Below are positions 16,802 through 26,229 of a DNA stretch of 64,000 nucleotides, in pieces. The notes under the pieces are model-generated. The model did no database searches, was not told where the DNA came from, and saw only the letters and a program-made list of their open reading frames with translations. Source of the DNA: DASVTR01 sp036382855 (lineage in GTDB: Bacteria; Acidobacteriota; Blastocatellia; Pyrinomonadales; Pyrinomonadaceae); contig DASVPO010000033.1 in assembly GCA_036382855.1 (NCBI GenBank), forward strand, positions 124,001 to 188,000. The letters are read 5' to 3'. The translations under genes and the position numbers were made by a program. Within the stretch, counting starts at the first letter, position 1. Each line of letters begins with the position of its first letter.

Positions 16802-17296
16802 GCTGCTCCTCCTGGGAAGCGGTTAAATTCTCCGCGAGTGACGAGAGCTTTGAGGTTTAACCTTGAAGAAATGCGCTGAGCCGTTAAATCGGCGCGCAGT
16901 ATATCACTAAACACTTAATGTGCAATGATAAAGTTCGCATCAACGCAATCGTGAGATAATGTCAAGAGCGCTGGCGCAAACTGCGAAAGGGCTGATAATT
17001 TGAACGGTAGACGCCTGAAGATTAACGCGCACGAATACGGCCCTCGCAATTGACGTGAACAATCTGACCCGAACTTTTCGTTAAGCTGTTTCAGGTTCGA
17101 TTTATCGCTGAAGATGAAGACTAAGATGGTTGTCGAATAGCCGTAGCTAATCTATCCTGCGTTGGCCGTAAGGCCGCAACTGCGAATCAGCTTGCCCGTC
17201 GCGGAAGCCTTCAGTTTCGTTTGACTCAAAAAGCGATTGAGCGTAGAAGCAGAGTTACGTTCCTTGTTAACCAAGAAAGTCGAGAGAGAAAAAGCC
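16802..17296. other. divergent intergenic region
   Basis: About 495 bases between the divergent CHAT and TPR genes, expected to carry both promoters. An AT-rich stretch at about 16895-16935 contains CACTTAATGT (16912-16921), whose reverse complement recurs at 56882-56891 upstream of the ankyrin/cupin pair. No gene or clear terminator was seen. Confidence 0.5.
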
Positions 17297-19003
17297 ATGA
17301 CTCGCCTGCGTGCTGCTGCCAAATTCTTTTTATTGCCGTGCGTCTTGTTCTGTTTGAGTGTCGCTGCTAATGCTCAGCAGTCGCGGAGCAGCGGCGCGCT
17401 GGGGGAGATAGATTTCCCGACCTCCGGCTCGCGTGCGGCGCAGTCGCATTTCCTGCGCGGCGTCGCAGCCTTGCACTCGTTCTGGTATGAAGAGGCTCTG
17501 GAGGCGTTTCGCGAAGCGACGAAAGCCGAACCCGGTTTCGTTATGGGTTACTGGGGCGAGGCGATGGCCTATAACCACCCGCTCTGGAATGAGCAGGACA
17601 CGGAGGCCGCGCGCAGGGGGCTCGCCAACATTCGCGATACGCGTCAACTGACGGCGAGAGAGAGGGCTTACGTAAACGCCGTCAGAGCCTTGTATGGCGA
17701 GGGCGACAAGCACCAGCGCAACATGGCCTACGCCGCTGCGATGGAGAAGGTTTATAAGGAGTACGCGGACGACCTCGAAGCTGCCTCCTTCTACGCGCTT
17801 TCACTGCTCGGCGCGGTGCGCCCCACGGATAAAGGCTACCGTTTACAGATGCAGGCGGGAGCCATCGCTCTCGAAGTTTACCGCAAAAATCCGAATCATC
17901 CCGGCGCGGCACACTACATCATTCACGCCTTCGACGACCCCGAACACGCCATCCTCGCTCTTCCGGCTGCACGCCGTTATGCACAGATCGCGCCCGACGC
18001 GCATCACGCGCGACACATGCCTTCGCACATCTTTATCCAGCTAGGCATGTGGCCCGAAGCTGCCTCATCGAACGAATCATCATGGGCAACCTCCGACGCG
18101 TGGGTGCGGCGCAAAAACTACTCCATCGAGCGGCGCGATTATCACAGTCTCAGCTGGCTCGAATACGTTTACCTGCAACAGGGACGCTTTCGAGATGCCG
18201 AAGCACAACTCGCCCTGATGCAGAAATCAATCGCCGAACTCGGTGCGCCCATTCGTGGCTATCCTTTTATGGCCGCGGCCTTCATAGTGGAGACGGAGCG
18301 CTGGGAGTTGATTGAAAAATACTTCGATGACACGGGCGCGAAATCCGTAGCGCCGTCTGCACAGAAGGAAGCGGGAGCGGACTCATGCCACACAGCCGGG
18401 AAGCCTGCGGCCGTCTTGGTTAAATCATCTGTCAGCGCGCAGACTCCGCGCCAGCCTTTCAAACGACTCTATGGCAACTACGCGCGCGGGTTGGCGGCGG
18501 CGGCAGCTAATAATCCGTCGGCGGCTGCGAAGTATGTCGCAGAGATGCGCGAGCAGCGGCAGGAGGTTGAGAAGTACGGCAACTATTTCAGCGCTGAAAT
18601 GGTCGAGATTATGGAGTTGGAGGTGTCTGCGCTGGCGAGCGCAAGCGCGGGCAAGATGGACGAAGCCATAGAACTTCTGCGACGCGCGACGAGCCTTGAA
18701 GAGTCTTTGCGTCCGCCTTCAGGCCCGCCCGATATGATTAAGCCTTCGCACGAGTTGTTCGGAGAAGTCTTGTTGCGCGCGGGGCGGCAGGCCGAAGCGG
18801 TTGCACAGTTTAAGACCGCGCTCCTGCGTCAGCCGAACCGCCCGCGCTCTTTGCTCGGACTGGCACGCGCCGCCAAAACAAGCGATGCGAAACTCGCTGC
18901 CCAAGCCTACGCAGACTACTTACGCACACAGGAACGTGCGGACGCGCGTGCCACCGAGCTTGCAGAAGCGCGTGACTACCTGAAACAGGCGAGCGCACGC
19001 TAA
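17297..19003 (+). CDS. exported TPR-repeat protein
   Basis: A 568-residue protein with a signal peptide (LRAAAKFFLLPCVLFCLSVA, cleavage after about residue 26) and TPR-type helical repeats: one pair near residues 55-110, more in the middle, and a clear C-terminal set (about 480-555, LFGEVLLRAGRQAEAVAQFK). The ATG at 17297 is preferred to an upstream frame from 17237 because the signal peptide starts there. The propeller gene follows after 17 bases, so the two are probably co-transcribed. No enzymatic motif was found. Confidence 0.8.
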   Translation: MTRLRAAAKFFLLPCVLFCLSVAANAQQSRSSGALGEIDFPTSGSRAAQSHFLRGVAALHSFWYEEALEAFREATKAEPGFVMGYWGEAMAYNHPLWNEQDTEAARRGLANIRDTRQLTARERAYVNAVRALYGEGDKHQRNMAYAAAMEKVYKEYADDLEAASFYALSLLGAVRPTDKGYRLQMQAGAIALEVYRKNPNHPGAAHYIIHAFDDPEHAILALPAARRYAQIAPDAHHARHMPSHIFIQLGMWPEAASSNESSWATSDAWVRRKNYSIERRDYHSLSWLEYVYLQQGRFRDAEAQLALMQKSIAELGAPIRGYPFMAAAFIVETERWELIEKYFDDTGAKSVAPSAQKEAGADSCHTAGKPAAVLVKSSVSAQTPRQPFKRLYGNYARGLAAAAANNPSAAAKYVAEMREQRQEVEKYGNYFSAEMVEIMELEVSALASASAGKMDEAIELLRRATSLEESLRPPSGPPDMIKPSHELFGEVLLRAGRQAEAVAQFKTALLRQPNRPRSLLGLARAAKTSDAKLAAQAYADYLRTQERADARATELAEARDYLKQASAR

Positions 19004-19020
19004 GCACAACGCGGAAAGAG

Positions 19021-20778
19021 ATGATTGTGATGAGAAGAAAGAACTACAGAAGGCTCGCGCTCGTGCTGTTGCTCGCAATGGGAATTGTATCCGCCGTCGC
19101 TTCAAGACCGGCGTTGACCGCGCAGCAGGCTGATGTGCAGATTCCGTCTCAGAGATTGCGTTTCGGCGTCTTCGTCGCACGGTTTGATACGGGCGGCACT
19201 TTCACTCTTGAGGGTGACCGCTGGCCCACCCTGAGAGGCAACTGGAAAAGCAAAGGCGACGAGATTGAACTCACCGGCGGCCCCATCGGATGTGAAACCC
19301 CTGGCCGCTACAAGCTACGGGCGGACGGCAACAGCATCAGTTTCGACCTCATCTCGGATAATTGCACACCGCGACGAATGATTCTGGACCGCAGCACATG
19401 GTCGCCCGCCGGCGAAGTGAAAACCGAATCGTCGCCTCGCATTGTGAGAGTCGCCGGTGCGAGAGCGCCTGCGAGCCCCGCGCCGAGCACTCCGAACGAG
19501 AACTGGCCCTCCTTTCGTGGGCCTCAGGCTTCGGGCGTGGCTGCGCGGCAGAATCTCCCTGACCGTTGGAACGCCAAAACGGGCGAGAACATTCTCTGGC
19601 GCACGCCGGTTCCCGGTCTTGCACATTCAAGCCCGGTCGTCTGGGGTCATCGCATCTTCGTCACCAGCGCCGTCAGCAGCGACCCGAACGCCTCTTTCCG
19701 TCCCGGCCTCTACGGCGACGGTGATGCCTCGCAGGATCGCACGCGCCACCGCTGGATGATTTACGCGCTCGACAAACGAACGGGCAAAATCCTCTGGGAG
19801 CGCACAGCACATCAGGGCGTCCCGCTCGATAAGCGTCATATCAAAGCGACCTACGCCAACTCTTCTCCCGCAACAGACGGCCGCATCGTCGTCGCATGGT
19901 TCGGCTCGCAAGGCGTTCATGCCTACGATGTCAACGGGCGCTTCCTCTGGAAAGTTGACCTCGGACGACTCGACTTAGGAGCTTACGACATCCCGACTTA
20001 TGAATGGGGTTCGGCCAGCTCGCCTATCATCTGGAACAACCTCGTCATTCTACAATGCGACACGCAGGACGATTCGTTCATGCTCGCTCTGGATGCCGGT
20101 ACGGGCAAGACTGTCTGGAAGACAGAGCGCGATGAAATTCCATCATGGGGTACACCGACTGTCGCAGTCACATCCTCCGGGCCGGAACTGGTCGCGAATG
20201 CGTCCAACTACATACGCGGTTATGACCCGCGCACGGGAAAGGAGTTGTGGCGGCTCGGTCGTAGCTCGAAAATCACTGCGCCGACGCCAGTCTTTTCAGA
20301 TGGCATGTTCGTCGTCGCCAGCGGGCGCGGGCCCGAACGCCCTATCTTTGTGGTCAGAGCCGGTGCGCGTGGCGATCTCACTCTGCCCGAAGGCAAGACG
20401 ACGAGCGAGGCCATCGCGTGGAGTCGCACGGGCCGCGGGTCGTACATGCCGACGCCCTTAGTCTATGACGGCATCCTCTACGTGCTCGCCAACAACGGCC
20501 TCCTTGACGCCTACGACCTGCGAACAGGAGAGGAAATCTACAGGCAACGACTACCACTGATAGGCAGCGGCTTCAGCGCCTCACCCGTCGCAGCAGACGG
20601 CAAGCTTTACCTCTCAAACGAGGACGGCGAAATGCTCGTCGTCGCGGCGGGGCGCAACTTCAACCACATCGCAACGAATTCGATGGGAGAGATGCTGATG
20701 GCAACCCCGGCCCTCTCGGATGGTGTGATGTACGTGCGCTCGTCGAAGAGCCTGTTTGCCATCGGGCGGAAGCAGTGA
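19021..20778 (+). CDS. exported PQQ-like beta-propeller protein
   Basis: A 585-residue protein with an N-terminal signal peptide, a small domain at about 40-130 (FVARFDTGGTFTLEGDRWPT, C-rich at 95-118) and a C-terminal PQQ/BamB-like propeller (about 165-585) built from repeated W-x3-G-x-I-LWE/YALD-TGK units. The propeller is clearly paralogous to the 455-residue protein at 54420-55787 (shared NWPSFRGP-ASGVA start and PGLAHSSPVVWG). The family is structural or ligand-binding; no quinoprotein catalytic residues can be claimed. The N-terminal extension is absent from the paralogue. Confidence 0.8.
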   Translation: MIVMRRKNYRRLALVLLLAMGIVSAVASRPALTAQQADVQIPSQRLRFGVFVARFDTGGTFTLEGDRWPTLRGNWKSKGDEIELTGGPIGCETPGRYKLRADGNSISFDLISDNCTPRRMILDRSTWSPAGEVKTESSPRIVRVAGARAPASPAPSTPNENWPSFRGPQASGVAARQNLPDRWNAKTGENILWRTPVPGLAHSSPVVWGHRIFVTSAVSSDPNASFRPGLYGDGDASQDRTRHRWMIYALDKRTGKILWERTAHQGVPLDKRHIKATYANSSPATDGRIVVAWFGSQGVHAYDVNGRFLWKVDLGRLDLGAYDIPTYEWGSASSPIIWNNLVILQCDTQDDSFMLALDAGTGKTVWKTERDEIPSWGTPTVAVTSSGPELVANASNYIRGYDPRTGKELWRLGRSSKITAPTPVFSDGMFVVASGRGPERPIFVVRAGARGDLTLPEGKTTSEAIAWSRTGRGSYMPTPLVYDGILYVLANNGLLDAYDLRTGEEIYRQRLPLIGSGFSASPVAADGKLYLSNEDGEMLVVAAGRNFNHIATNSMGEMLMATPALSDGVMYVRSSKSLFAIGRKQ

Positions 20779-21051
20779 ATGAAAACGCAGAAAGACGTGA
20801 ACCATTACTAGGCGACAACTATAACGTGCGAGTCTTTCTTGGCAAAGAAATGTTATCGAAGACTGTCTGACTGCCGGTTTGATCATCAAGCGATTCTCAA
20901 GAGCACGCTGTAATCAGCACTATTGATTATCGCGTCGCGCTCGATGTTCTTGACTTATTCGGAAACTATATTAAAGTAGGAGTTGTTAGTTCCCTTCTTG
21001 CTCCCGCCTTCACTGAAAACCTGAATCTCGATAATTGGCGGAAGCAGTCAA

Positions 21052-22476
21052 ATGAAACATATTTCGTCGCGCGCCTGCGGCGGCACGCGTGCCGTTCTTC
21101 TGATAGGATTCTTTAGCCTTCTCTTCATTATCCTGCCCGTTCTTTTCTGCGCGGGTCGCACGACGCAGGCCGCTGGCCCGCCCGTTTTGCTGAGCGAAGA
21201 GAATTCGACGCGCGCCATCGCGCTCGAATCCGTGACGCTGAAGCGCGAGCCTTTTCCGCTCACGCAACCCGTCTCCTTCGGCGCTGACGGGCGCACGCGC
21301 ATCATGCTCTTTGCGAGGAATCTTGAGTTGCTTGCTGGCGAGGATGCGTCTGCGGTGACGGCGGAGGCAGAAGACGCAAGCCGCGTGCGTTATCCGCTAA
21401 CCGTTGAATACGTCGGCCCTGTTCCCGGCTTCGAGTGGATGAGTTCAATCGTCGTCCGTTTGCACGATAATCTGGGAGATGCTGGCGACGTGTTAGTAGG
21501 CATCAGGCTGCACGGTTTGGCGAGCAATCGCGTGCGCGTCGGCATCGGCCACACGGGCGGCGGCCCGCCGGATGACGACACCGTTCCTCAGCCCGTTCCA
21601 GATCTGGGGCCGGGCGCTTCCCTGCACGGCAAGAAACTCTTTCCCGCAGACAACGCATGGAATCAGGATGTCTCAAGCCTGCCCGTTGACCCAAACTCGG
21701 ATAATCTCATCAGTAGCATGGGCCTGACTAAAAACCTGCACCCGGATTTCGGAACCGTCTATGCGGGAGCGCCAAACGGCATCCCTTACATCGTCGTTAG
21801 CGGACTACAGCAGAGAGTGCCCATCATCTTCGACGCGTACGGCGACGAAAGCGACCCAGGGCCTTATCCTGTTCCGCCCAATGCGCCGATTGAAGGTGGG
21901 CCCAACGCAACGGGCGACCGCCACGTCGTCGTCATTGACCGCGACAACTGGAAACTCTACGAGCTTTTCACTGCATCGCCTGTTAACGGCGGAACAAGCT
22001 GGCGCGCTGCGTGCGGTGCGGTCTTCGATTTGTCGTCCAACGCGCTGCGTCCTGCCGGCTGGACTTCGGCCGACGCCGCCGGTCTGCCAATCTTTCCCGG
22101 CCTCGTGCGCTACGATGAGGTCTTCGAGCAACGCGAAATTACACACGCCCTGCGCTTTACAGCCTCACGCACACGTCGCGCCTACGTGCATCCCGCGCGC
22201 CACTTCGCCAGCAGCAACACCAGCCCCAACCTACCGCCGATGGGAATGCGCGTCCGCCTGAAAGCCTCCTTCGACATCTCAAGGTTCTCGCCCGCGATGC
22301 AGGTTATCCTCCGAGCGCTGAAGAAGTATGGAATGATTCTGGCGGACAACGGCTCGGATTGGTTCGTCAGCGGTGCGCCTGACATGCGTTGGAGCGACGA
22401 TGAACTCAACACGCTCAAGTCAGTCAGAGGCTCAGACTTCGAGGTCGTGCAGATGGGAACGATTGTTGACAGGTGA
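21052..22476 (+). CDS. exported protein of unknown function
   Basis: A 474-residue protein with an N-terminal membrane or signal segment (LLIGFFSLLFIILPVLFCA). Residues about 45-180 form a beta-rich module (FGADGRTRIMLFARNLELL, later DVLVGIRLHG) that looks like an adhesion-type domain of acidobacterial surface proteins. After an acidic Pro-rich linker comes a second domain (about 200-470) starting LFPADNAWNQDVSSLPVDP and ending in a helix-rich region. I do not recognise an enzymatic family. It is followed 45 bases later by the mug-like gene; a functional link is not evident. Confidence 0.7.
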   Translation: MKHISSRACGGTRAVLLIGFFSLLFIILPVLFCAGRTTQAAGPPVLLSEENSTRAIALESVTLKREPFPLTQPVSFGADGRTRIMLFARNLELLAGEDASAVTAEAEDASRVRYPLTVEYVGPVPGFEWMSSIVVRLHDNLGDAGDVLVGIRLHGLASNRVRVGIGHTGGGPPDDDTVPQPVPDLGPGASLHGKKLFPADNAWNQDVSSLPVDPNSDNLISSMGLTKNLHPDFGTVYAGAPNGIPYIVVSGLQQRVPIIFDAYGDESDPGPYPVPPNAPIEGGPNATGDRHVVVIDRDNWKLYELFTASPVNGGTSWRAACGAVFDLSSNALRPAGWTSADAAGLPIFPGLVRYDEVFEQREITHALRFTASRTRRAYVHPARHFASSNTSPNLPPMGMRVRLKASFDISRFSPAMQVILRALKKYGMILADNGSDWFVSGAPDMRWSDDELNTLKSVRGSDFEVVQMGTIVDR

Positions 22477-22521
22477 AAGCGGCGTGGGCCAATTTAACTG
22501 GCGTTCAAATGTTGACGACAA

Positions 22522-23070
22522 ATGCTGATGAAACCGACTCAGGAACAGCTTTCGGCGGCCGCTGGTCGCGTCGTGCCGGATGTTATCGCACACGACTTGC
22601 GCGTCCTCTTCTGCGGCATCAACCCCGGACTATACACAGCCGCCGTCGGGCATCACTTCGCACGCCCCGGCAATCGTTTCTGGCCCGCGCTCTACGCCTC
22701 CGGCTTCACAGAGAAATTGCTTTCGCCCTCCGAGGAGCGCGAACTGCTCTCAAAGGGATACGGCATTACCAACGTGGTCGAGCGTGCAACCGCGACGGCC
22801 GATGAGCTACCGGCGGAAGAGTTAATCGCGGGCGGGCGTCGTCTTCAGTCGAAGGTGCGGCGCTATCATCCGAAGTTTCTGGCAATCCTCGGCGTCGGCG
22901 CTTACCGCACGGCGTTTCATCAGCCCAAAGCCAAACTCGGACTTCAGACAGAGACCATCAACGGAACGCTCATCTGGGTGCTGCCGAATCCGAGCGGGCT
23001 CAACGCACACTACAAGCCAGCAGATTTAGCAAGACTATTCGCAGAACTACGCCGCGCGGCTGAAGAGTAA
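22522..23070 (+). CDS. mug: G/U mismatch-specific uracil-DNA glycosylase
   Basis: A 182-residue Mug/TDG-family glycosylase. The active-site motif GINPGLYTAAVGHHFARPG (about residues 32-50) carries the catalytic NPG, and the second motif NPSGLNAHY (about 154-162) matches the intercalation loop region. The family removes uracil or ethenocytosine from mismatches in base excision repair. Length agrees with Mug (about 170 residues). An ATG two codons downstream is an alternative start. Confidence 0.88.
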   Translation: MLMKPTQEQLSAAAGRVVPDVIAHDLRVLFCGINPGLYTAAVGHHFARPGNRFWPALYASGFTEKLLSPSEERELLSKGYGITNVVERATATADELPAEELIAGGRRLQSKVRRYHPKFLAILGVGAYRTAFHQPKAKLGLQTETINGTLIWVLPNPSGLNAHYKPADLARLFAELRRAAEE

Positions 23071-23124
23071 ACTCACACGCCTACCTGATGCCGACCACCG
23101 TTGAACCGTAACAGGCGCGGAAGA

Positions 23125-23550
23125 TTATTCTCTCCCTCGTATCAGGATGCCTGAATCTCTCTTCAGTAAAAATATTCCGGCGATAGTTCCGGCCGCTTCC
23201 GTGAGCGGCAGCAGGAAAGCTGTTGACTGAAACACACTCACCCAACTGCTACGCGACATCGCCGCGACATTTGAAACGTGGTCAGGGCTAATTCCCACAA
23301 AATGGTTGTAGACTCCGAAGAGGAGCGACCCGGCCATCGAAAGCGTGAGGATGACAGCGCCCGCTGTCGGTAGTTTCTTCCAGAGCAGTATGGCAGCAAC
23401 GATGGGCGCAATCGTGATGACGACGATGACAAACAAGCTCTGCGATGTTGAGAGGCCGACGCCGAGCCTTTGATGCGCAGCGCCGTGGAGGGTCGCAACG
23501 GCGGCGTGTGCAATCACGGTCACGAGAGCGAAGCGTGTGAGCGTGTTCAT
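23125..23550 (-). CDS. four-helix membrane protein of unknown function
   Basis: A 141-residue hydrophobic protein with four predicted transmembrane helices (about residues 5-22, 38-57, 63-84 and 108-129). The first helix includes VIAHAAVATLHGAAH, with His residues in or near the membrane. It lies downstream of the propeller gene at 23572-25434 on the same strand and may be co-transcribed. I do not recognise the family. Confidence 0.65.
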   Translation of the reverse strand: MNTLTRFALVTVIAHAAVATLHGAAHQRLGVGLSTSQSLFVIVVITIAPIVAAILLWKKLPTAGAVILTLSMAGSLLFGVYNHFVGISPDHVSNVAAMSRSSWVSVFQSTAFLLPLTEAAGTIAGIFLLKRDSGILIRGRE

Positions 23551-23571
23551 AAAAGTGCGGCAGGCTCTCGG

Positions 23572-25434
23572 TTATCGTCCGGCCTGTAGTTCATAGGCGA
23601 GCAGGCGATTGTCGTTTGAGACGTAGAGCAGATTGGTCGTCTCGTCGCTGATGAAGCGCTCGTCGGGGTCGCTGAGTTTGACGGCTCTTTCGGACCGGCC
23701 CGTGTTGAGGTTGACGCCGAGCAGGCCGTGGCCTCCGTCGCGCCCTTTCAAGTCCGTGTAGAAATACATCCACTGTCCGCGCAAGGCCGCGAGCCGCTTG
23801 CGACGCCAGAGGAAGCGCGAGAGACGTTCGAGTTGCGCGGCGGGGTCGAGGCGGTCGAGGAGACGTTCGCCCACGTCTGCCGATGTCGGCGTCCTGATGG
23901 GCACGCGCAAATTTTGCGACTGCCGCACGCGCGCTAACACACCGAAGGATGAGAATCTTTCCCGCACATACTCGCGCGAATAGTTTTCCGCCAGACTCGT
24001 CAGGTTGTTGAGCGAGGCGTGTGTGGCGAGGCCGGACCAGCGCAGCGTGCTGGCCGAGCTGAGCAGTTGAGCGCCGCGAAAGACCGTGGAGGCTGCGCCG
24101 CCGTAACGGAAGTAGAGCGAGGCGGCGCGTGCGGCGATGGCTCCGACGGTTCTGAGCAGGCCGCGCCCCGGCGGATTATGACGCGAGCGCCAGACGCTCT
24201 CTTTACCGTCGCCCTCGAAAGCTGCGACCTCGTTGTCGCCGCCGACGACCGCCTGCCCGCTCTCGTTCAACAGGACGAAGGCAGCCCTCTGCACACCGTG
24301 AGAATATTTGGCGCGGCGCTTTCCCGTTGCCGCGTCGAGCATGATGAGGTCGTCGCTGTCTGCAATCAGGATGGTTGACGCATCTGGGAGCGCCATGTTG
24401 GTGATGCCCTTGTCCGCACCCTTGTAGCGCCAGAGAACTTTCCCTGTGTCGAGGGCGATGGCGCTGACGCCGTAAGGGCCGCGCTCGGTGCGCTCGCCAT
24501 TTTCGAGGCGCGTAAACTGTCCGCCCGTGCGCACGTAGAGCACGTCGCGCGTGAGCAGCATCTCCGGCGCGAGGCCAAGGTCTTTCGATTCCCACACCTC
24601 TTCGCCGCTTGTGCGAGAGATGGCGCGCACGCGACCGCGACCTGAAACATAAATGCGCCCCTCATCCATCAAGGGGTCTGCTTCAGTCAGCGCCAGCCCT
24701 TCCTCGTTAACACGAAATTTCTCGCGCCTGCGTTCCCGTCCCGAACGCTGTTCGAGGGAGGTCACGCCGTCGTAGAAAAGATAGAGGCGGCCGTCCAGAA
24801 ACGCAGGGGCACGATAGTTGTCGAGCGTGTAGGGCACATCGTCGTCGCCGCCCCAACGCGCGGGCATCATCTCGACTTCGCCCTCAAGCTCATGCTTCCA
24901 CAATTCCCTGCCCGCGCCGAGGTCAAACATGTGTACGATTGGACGACGCTTGAAACCGCCTCGCGCTCCGCCCCGCGCATCGCGCACGAGGACGACGGCG
25001 AGCAGGTTAGCGTTCTGCTCAAGGGCCATCTGCATCACAGCGCCGCGCACCTTTTCGCTGCGCCAGAGCGTCTCGCCCGTCATCAGGTCTGCGGCCTCAA
25101 GCCTCGACTTATCGCCGCTCTCCAAACTCAACAGCAGCAGGTCTGTGCCGGGAACGGGCGCAACATCAGTCTCATCAAGGCGCACATTCTTGCGTCGCCA
25201 CAACACATCGCCCGTTTCGGCGTCAACGCCGTAGAGAGACTTGCCCGTGCCGACGACGAGCACGCCGAGTTCCGTTGCCTGATAAAAACGAACACGGTCG
25301 TCCAGCTTCGCGGACCAACGCGTCGAAGCGTGTGCTTCCTGCGCGGAGAGACAAACTGAAGCCAGCAGCGCAGACACGAGCAGGACGCATTCAAGCGCCC
25401 TGCGACTATTGGAAAGATGAATCTTGAAAGACAA
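23572..25434 (-). CDS. exported PQQ-like beta-propeller protein, divergent
   Basis: A beta-propeller protein of about 620 residues with repeated units such as LYGVDAETGDVLWRR, DLMTGETLWRSEK, AISRTSGEEVWESK and ALDTGKVLWRYK. The signal peptide is CVLLVSALLASVCLSAQEA. No ATG precedes the signal peptide in frame: TTG 25434, GTG 25464 and GTG 25509 are possible, and I choose 25434 because the leader then has normal length. The C-terminal half (about 420-560) is less propeller-like. It is not as close to the 19021 and 54420 proteins as those are to each other. Confidence 0.72.
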   Translation of the reverse strand: MSFKIHLSNSRRALECVLLVSALLASVCLSAQEAHASTRWSAKLDDRVRFYQATELGVLVVGTGKSLYGVDAETGDVLWRRKNVRLDETDVAPVPGTDLLLLSLESGDKSRLEAADLMTGETLWRSEKVRGAVMQMALEQNANLLAVVLVRDARGGARGGFKRRPIVHMFDLGAGRELWKHELEGEVEMMPARWGGDDDVPYTLDNYRAPAFLDGRLYLFYDGVTSLEQRSGRERRREKFRVNEEGLALTEADPLMDEGRIYVSGRGRVRAISRTSGEEVWESKDLGLAPEMLLTRDVLYVRTGGQFTRLENGERTERGPYGVSAIALDTGKVLWRYKGADKGITNMALPDASTILIADSDDLIMLDAATGKRRAKYSHGVQRAAFVLLNESGQAVVGGDNEVAAFEGDGKESVWRSRHNPPGRGLLRTVGAIAARAASLYFRYGGAASTVFRGAQLLSSASTLRWSGLATHASLNNLTSLAENYSREYVRERFSSFGVLARVRQSQNLRVPIRTPTSADVGERLLDRLDPAAQLERLSRFLWRRKRLAALRGQWMYFYTDLKGRDGGHGLLGVNLNTGRSERAVKLSDPDERFISDETTNLLYVSNDNRLLAYELQAGR

Positions 25435-25624
25435 TTGATGATTACCGCCTCGAAAGAAATTCACTGTACGGACGATGACAGGGCCGCAAAGAATTATAGG
25501 ACTTCGCACGGAAATTTGTCACAGCGAGTCTATGGAAAAACGTTTGGACGCCGGAAGTCTTGGCGAGATTTATTCACAGTCAGGAAGCGCTATCAGCGTT
25601 GGCTTAAAAAGGGCGCGGCGGGCT

Positions 25625-25972
25625 TCAATCATCCTGGGAGGGTTTCGAGCGCAGGCGTTTGATGTGCGCGCGGCGCGTCTTCTCTTCGAGCGTGCGATTC
25701 TTTGCGCTCTGCGGAACGCGCGTCGGCACGCGTTTGGCCGGGCGATAATTCAGTCGCTCGATTTTCTCTCGCAGCTTCCGCAGGCAGAGCGCCTTGTTAC
25801 GGTGCTGGCTGCGCTCCTGTTGTGAGGTGACGACGATGCCCGAAGGTAGATGCCTGAGACGGATGGCGCTCTCTGTCTTGTTGACGTGCTGCCCTCCGGG
25901 GCCGCTCGAACGGAAGGTATCAACCTCACACTCGCGCAGCAGATCTTCGTCCGATTCCGGCAAGATAATCAT
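25625..25972 (-). CDS. GGQ-domain peptide chain release factor-like protein
   Basis: A 115-residue protein that consists essentially of a class I release factor catalytic domain: RSSGPGGQHVNKTESAIRL carries the GGQ motif that triggers peptidyl-tRNA hydrolysis, followed by QERSQHRNKALCLRKLREK and a basic tail. The codon-recognition domains of RF1/RF2 are absent. Small proteins of this type include the ribosome-rescue factor ArfB, whose C-terminal basic tail occupies the empty mRNA channel. This one is shorter than ArfB and its core looks closer to RF1/RF2, so a rescue role is inference. Confidence 0.85.
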   Translation of the reverse strand: MIILPESDEDLLRECEVDTFRSSGPGGQHVNKTESAIRLRHLPSGIVVTSQQERSQHRNKALCLRKLREKIERLNYRPAKRVPTRVPQSAKNRTLEEKTRRAHIKRLRSKPSQDD

Positions 25973-26021
25973 CCGAGCACTAACCTACACCTTCATAAAA
26001 TCCGTGCGGCAAAAGCTGACA

Positions 26022-26084
26022 GCCGCCGTCTAATAAAAAGAGGCGGCATTGTCATCAACATCTTAATAATACAGGATTGCCGCC
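26022..26084. other. three mutually pairing GC blocks (possible alternative hairpins)
   Basis: GCCGCC at 26022-26027 can pair with GGCGGC at 26042-26047, which can instead pair with GCCGCC at 26079-26084. This gives two mutually exclusive hairpins on either strand, upstream of the release-factor-like gene. It resembles attenuator geometry, but I see no leader peptide. Confidence 0.3.
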
Positions 26085-26107
26085 GGAAGTGAGGACGAAA
26101 ACGGAGC

Positions 26108-26174
26108 CACGCGCAAGCGCACGAATCAACATGACAGACAAGCTGTTCCGTGTTGATTCGTGCGCTTGCGCGTG
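26108..26174. terminator. very long perfect hairpin (24-bp stem)
   Basis: The arms at 26108-26131 and 26151-26174 are perfectly complementary over 24 bases, with a 19-base loop that can itself fold further (ACAG/CTGT). It lies beyond the 3' end of the LVIVD-DUF4214 gene (stop at 26230), so it can act as its terminator on the minus strand. The stem is much longer than a normal intrinsic terminator and lacks a T-run, so a dispersed palindromic repeat is also possible. Confidence 0.55.
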
Positions 26175-26229
26175 ATTAATAAACTTATAGTCTTTAGTCT
26201 GCGCTTAGAGCCTGAGCGTTTAACTGGTC

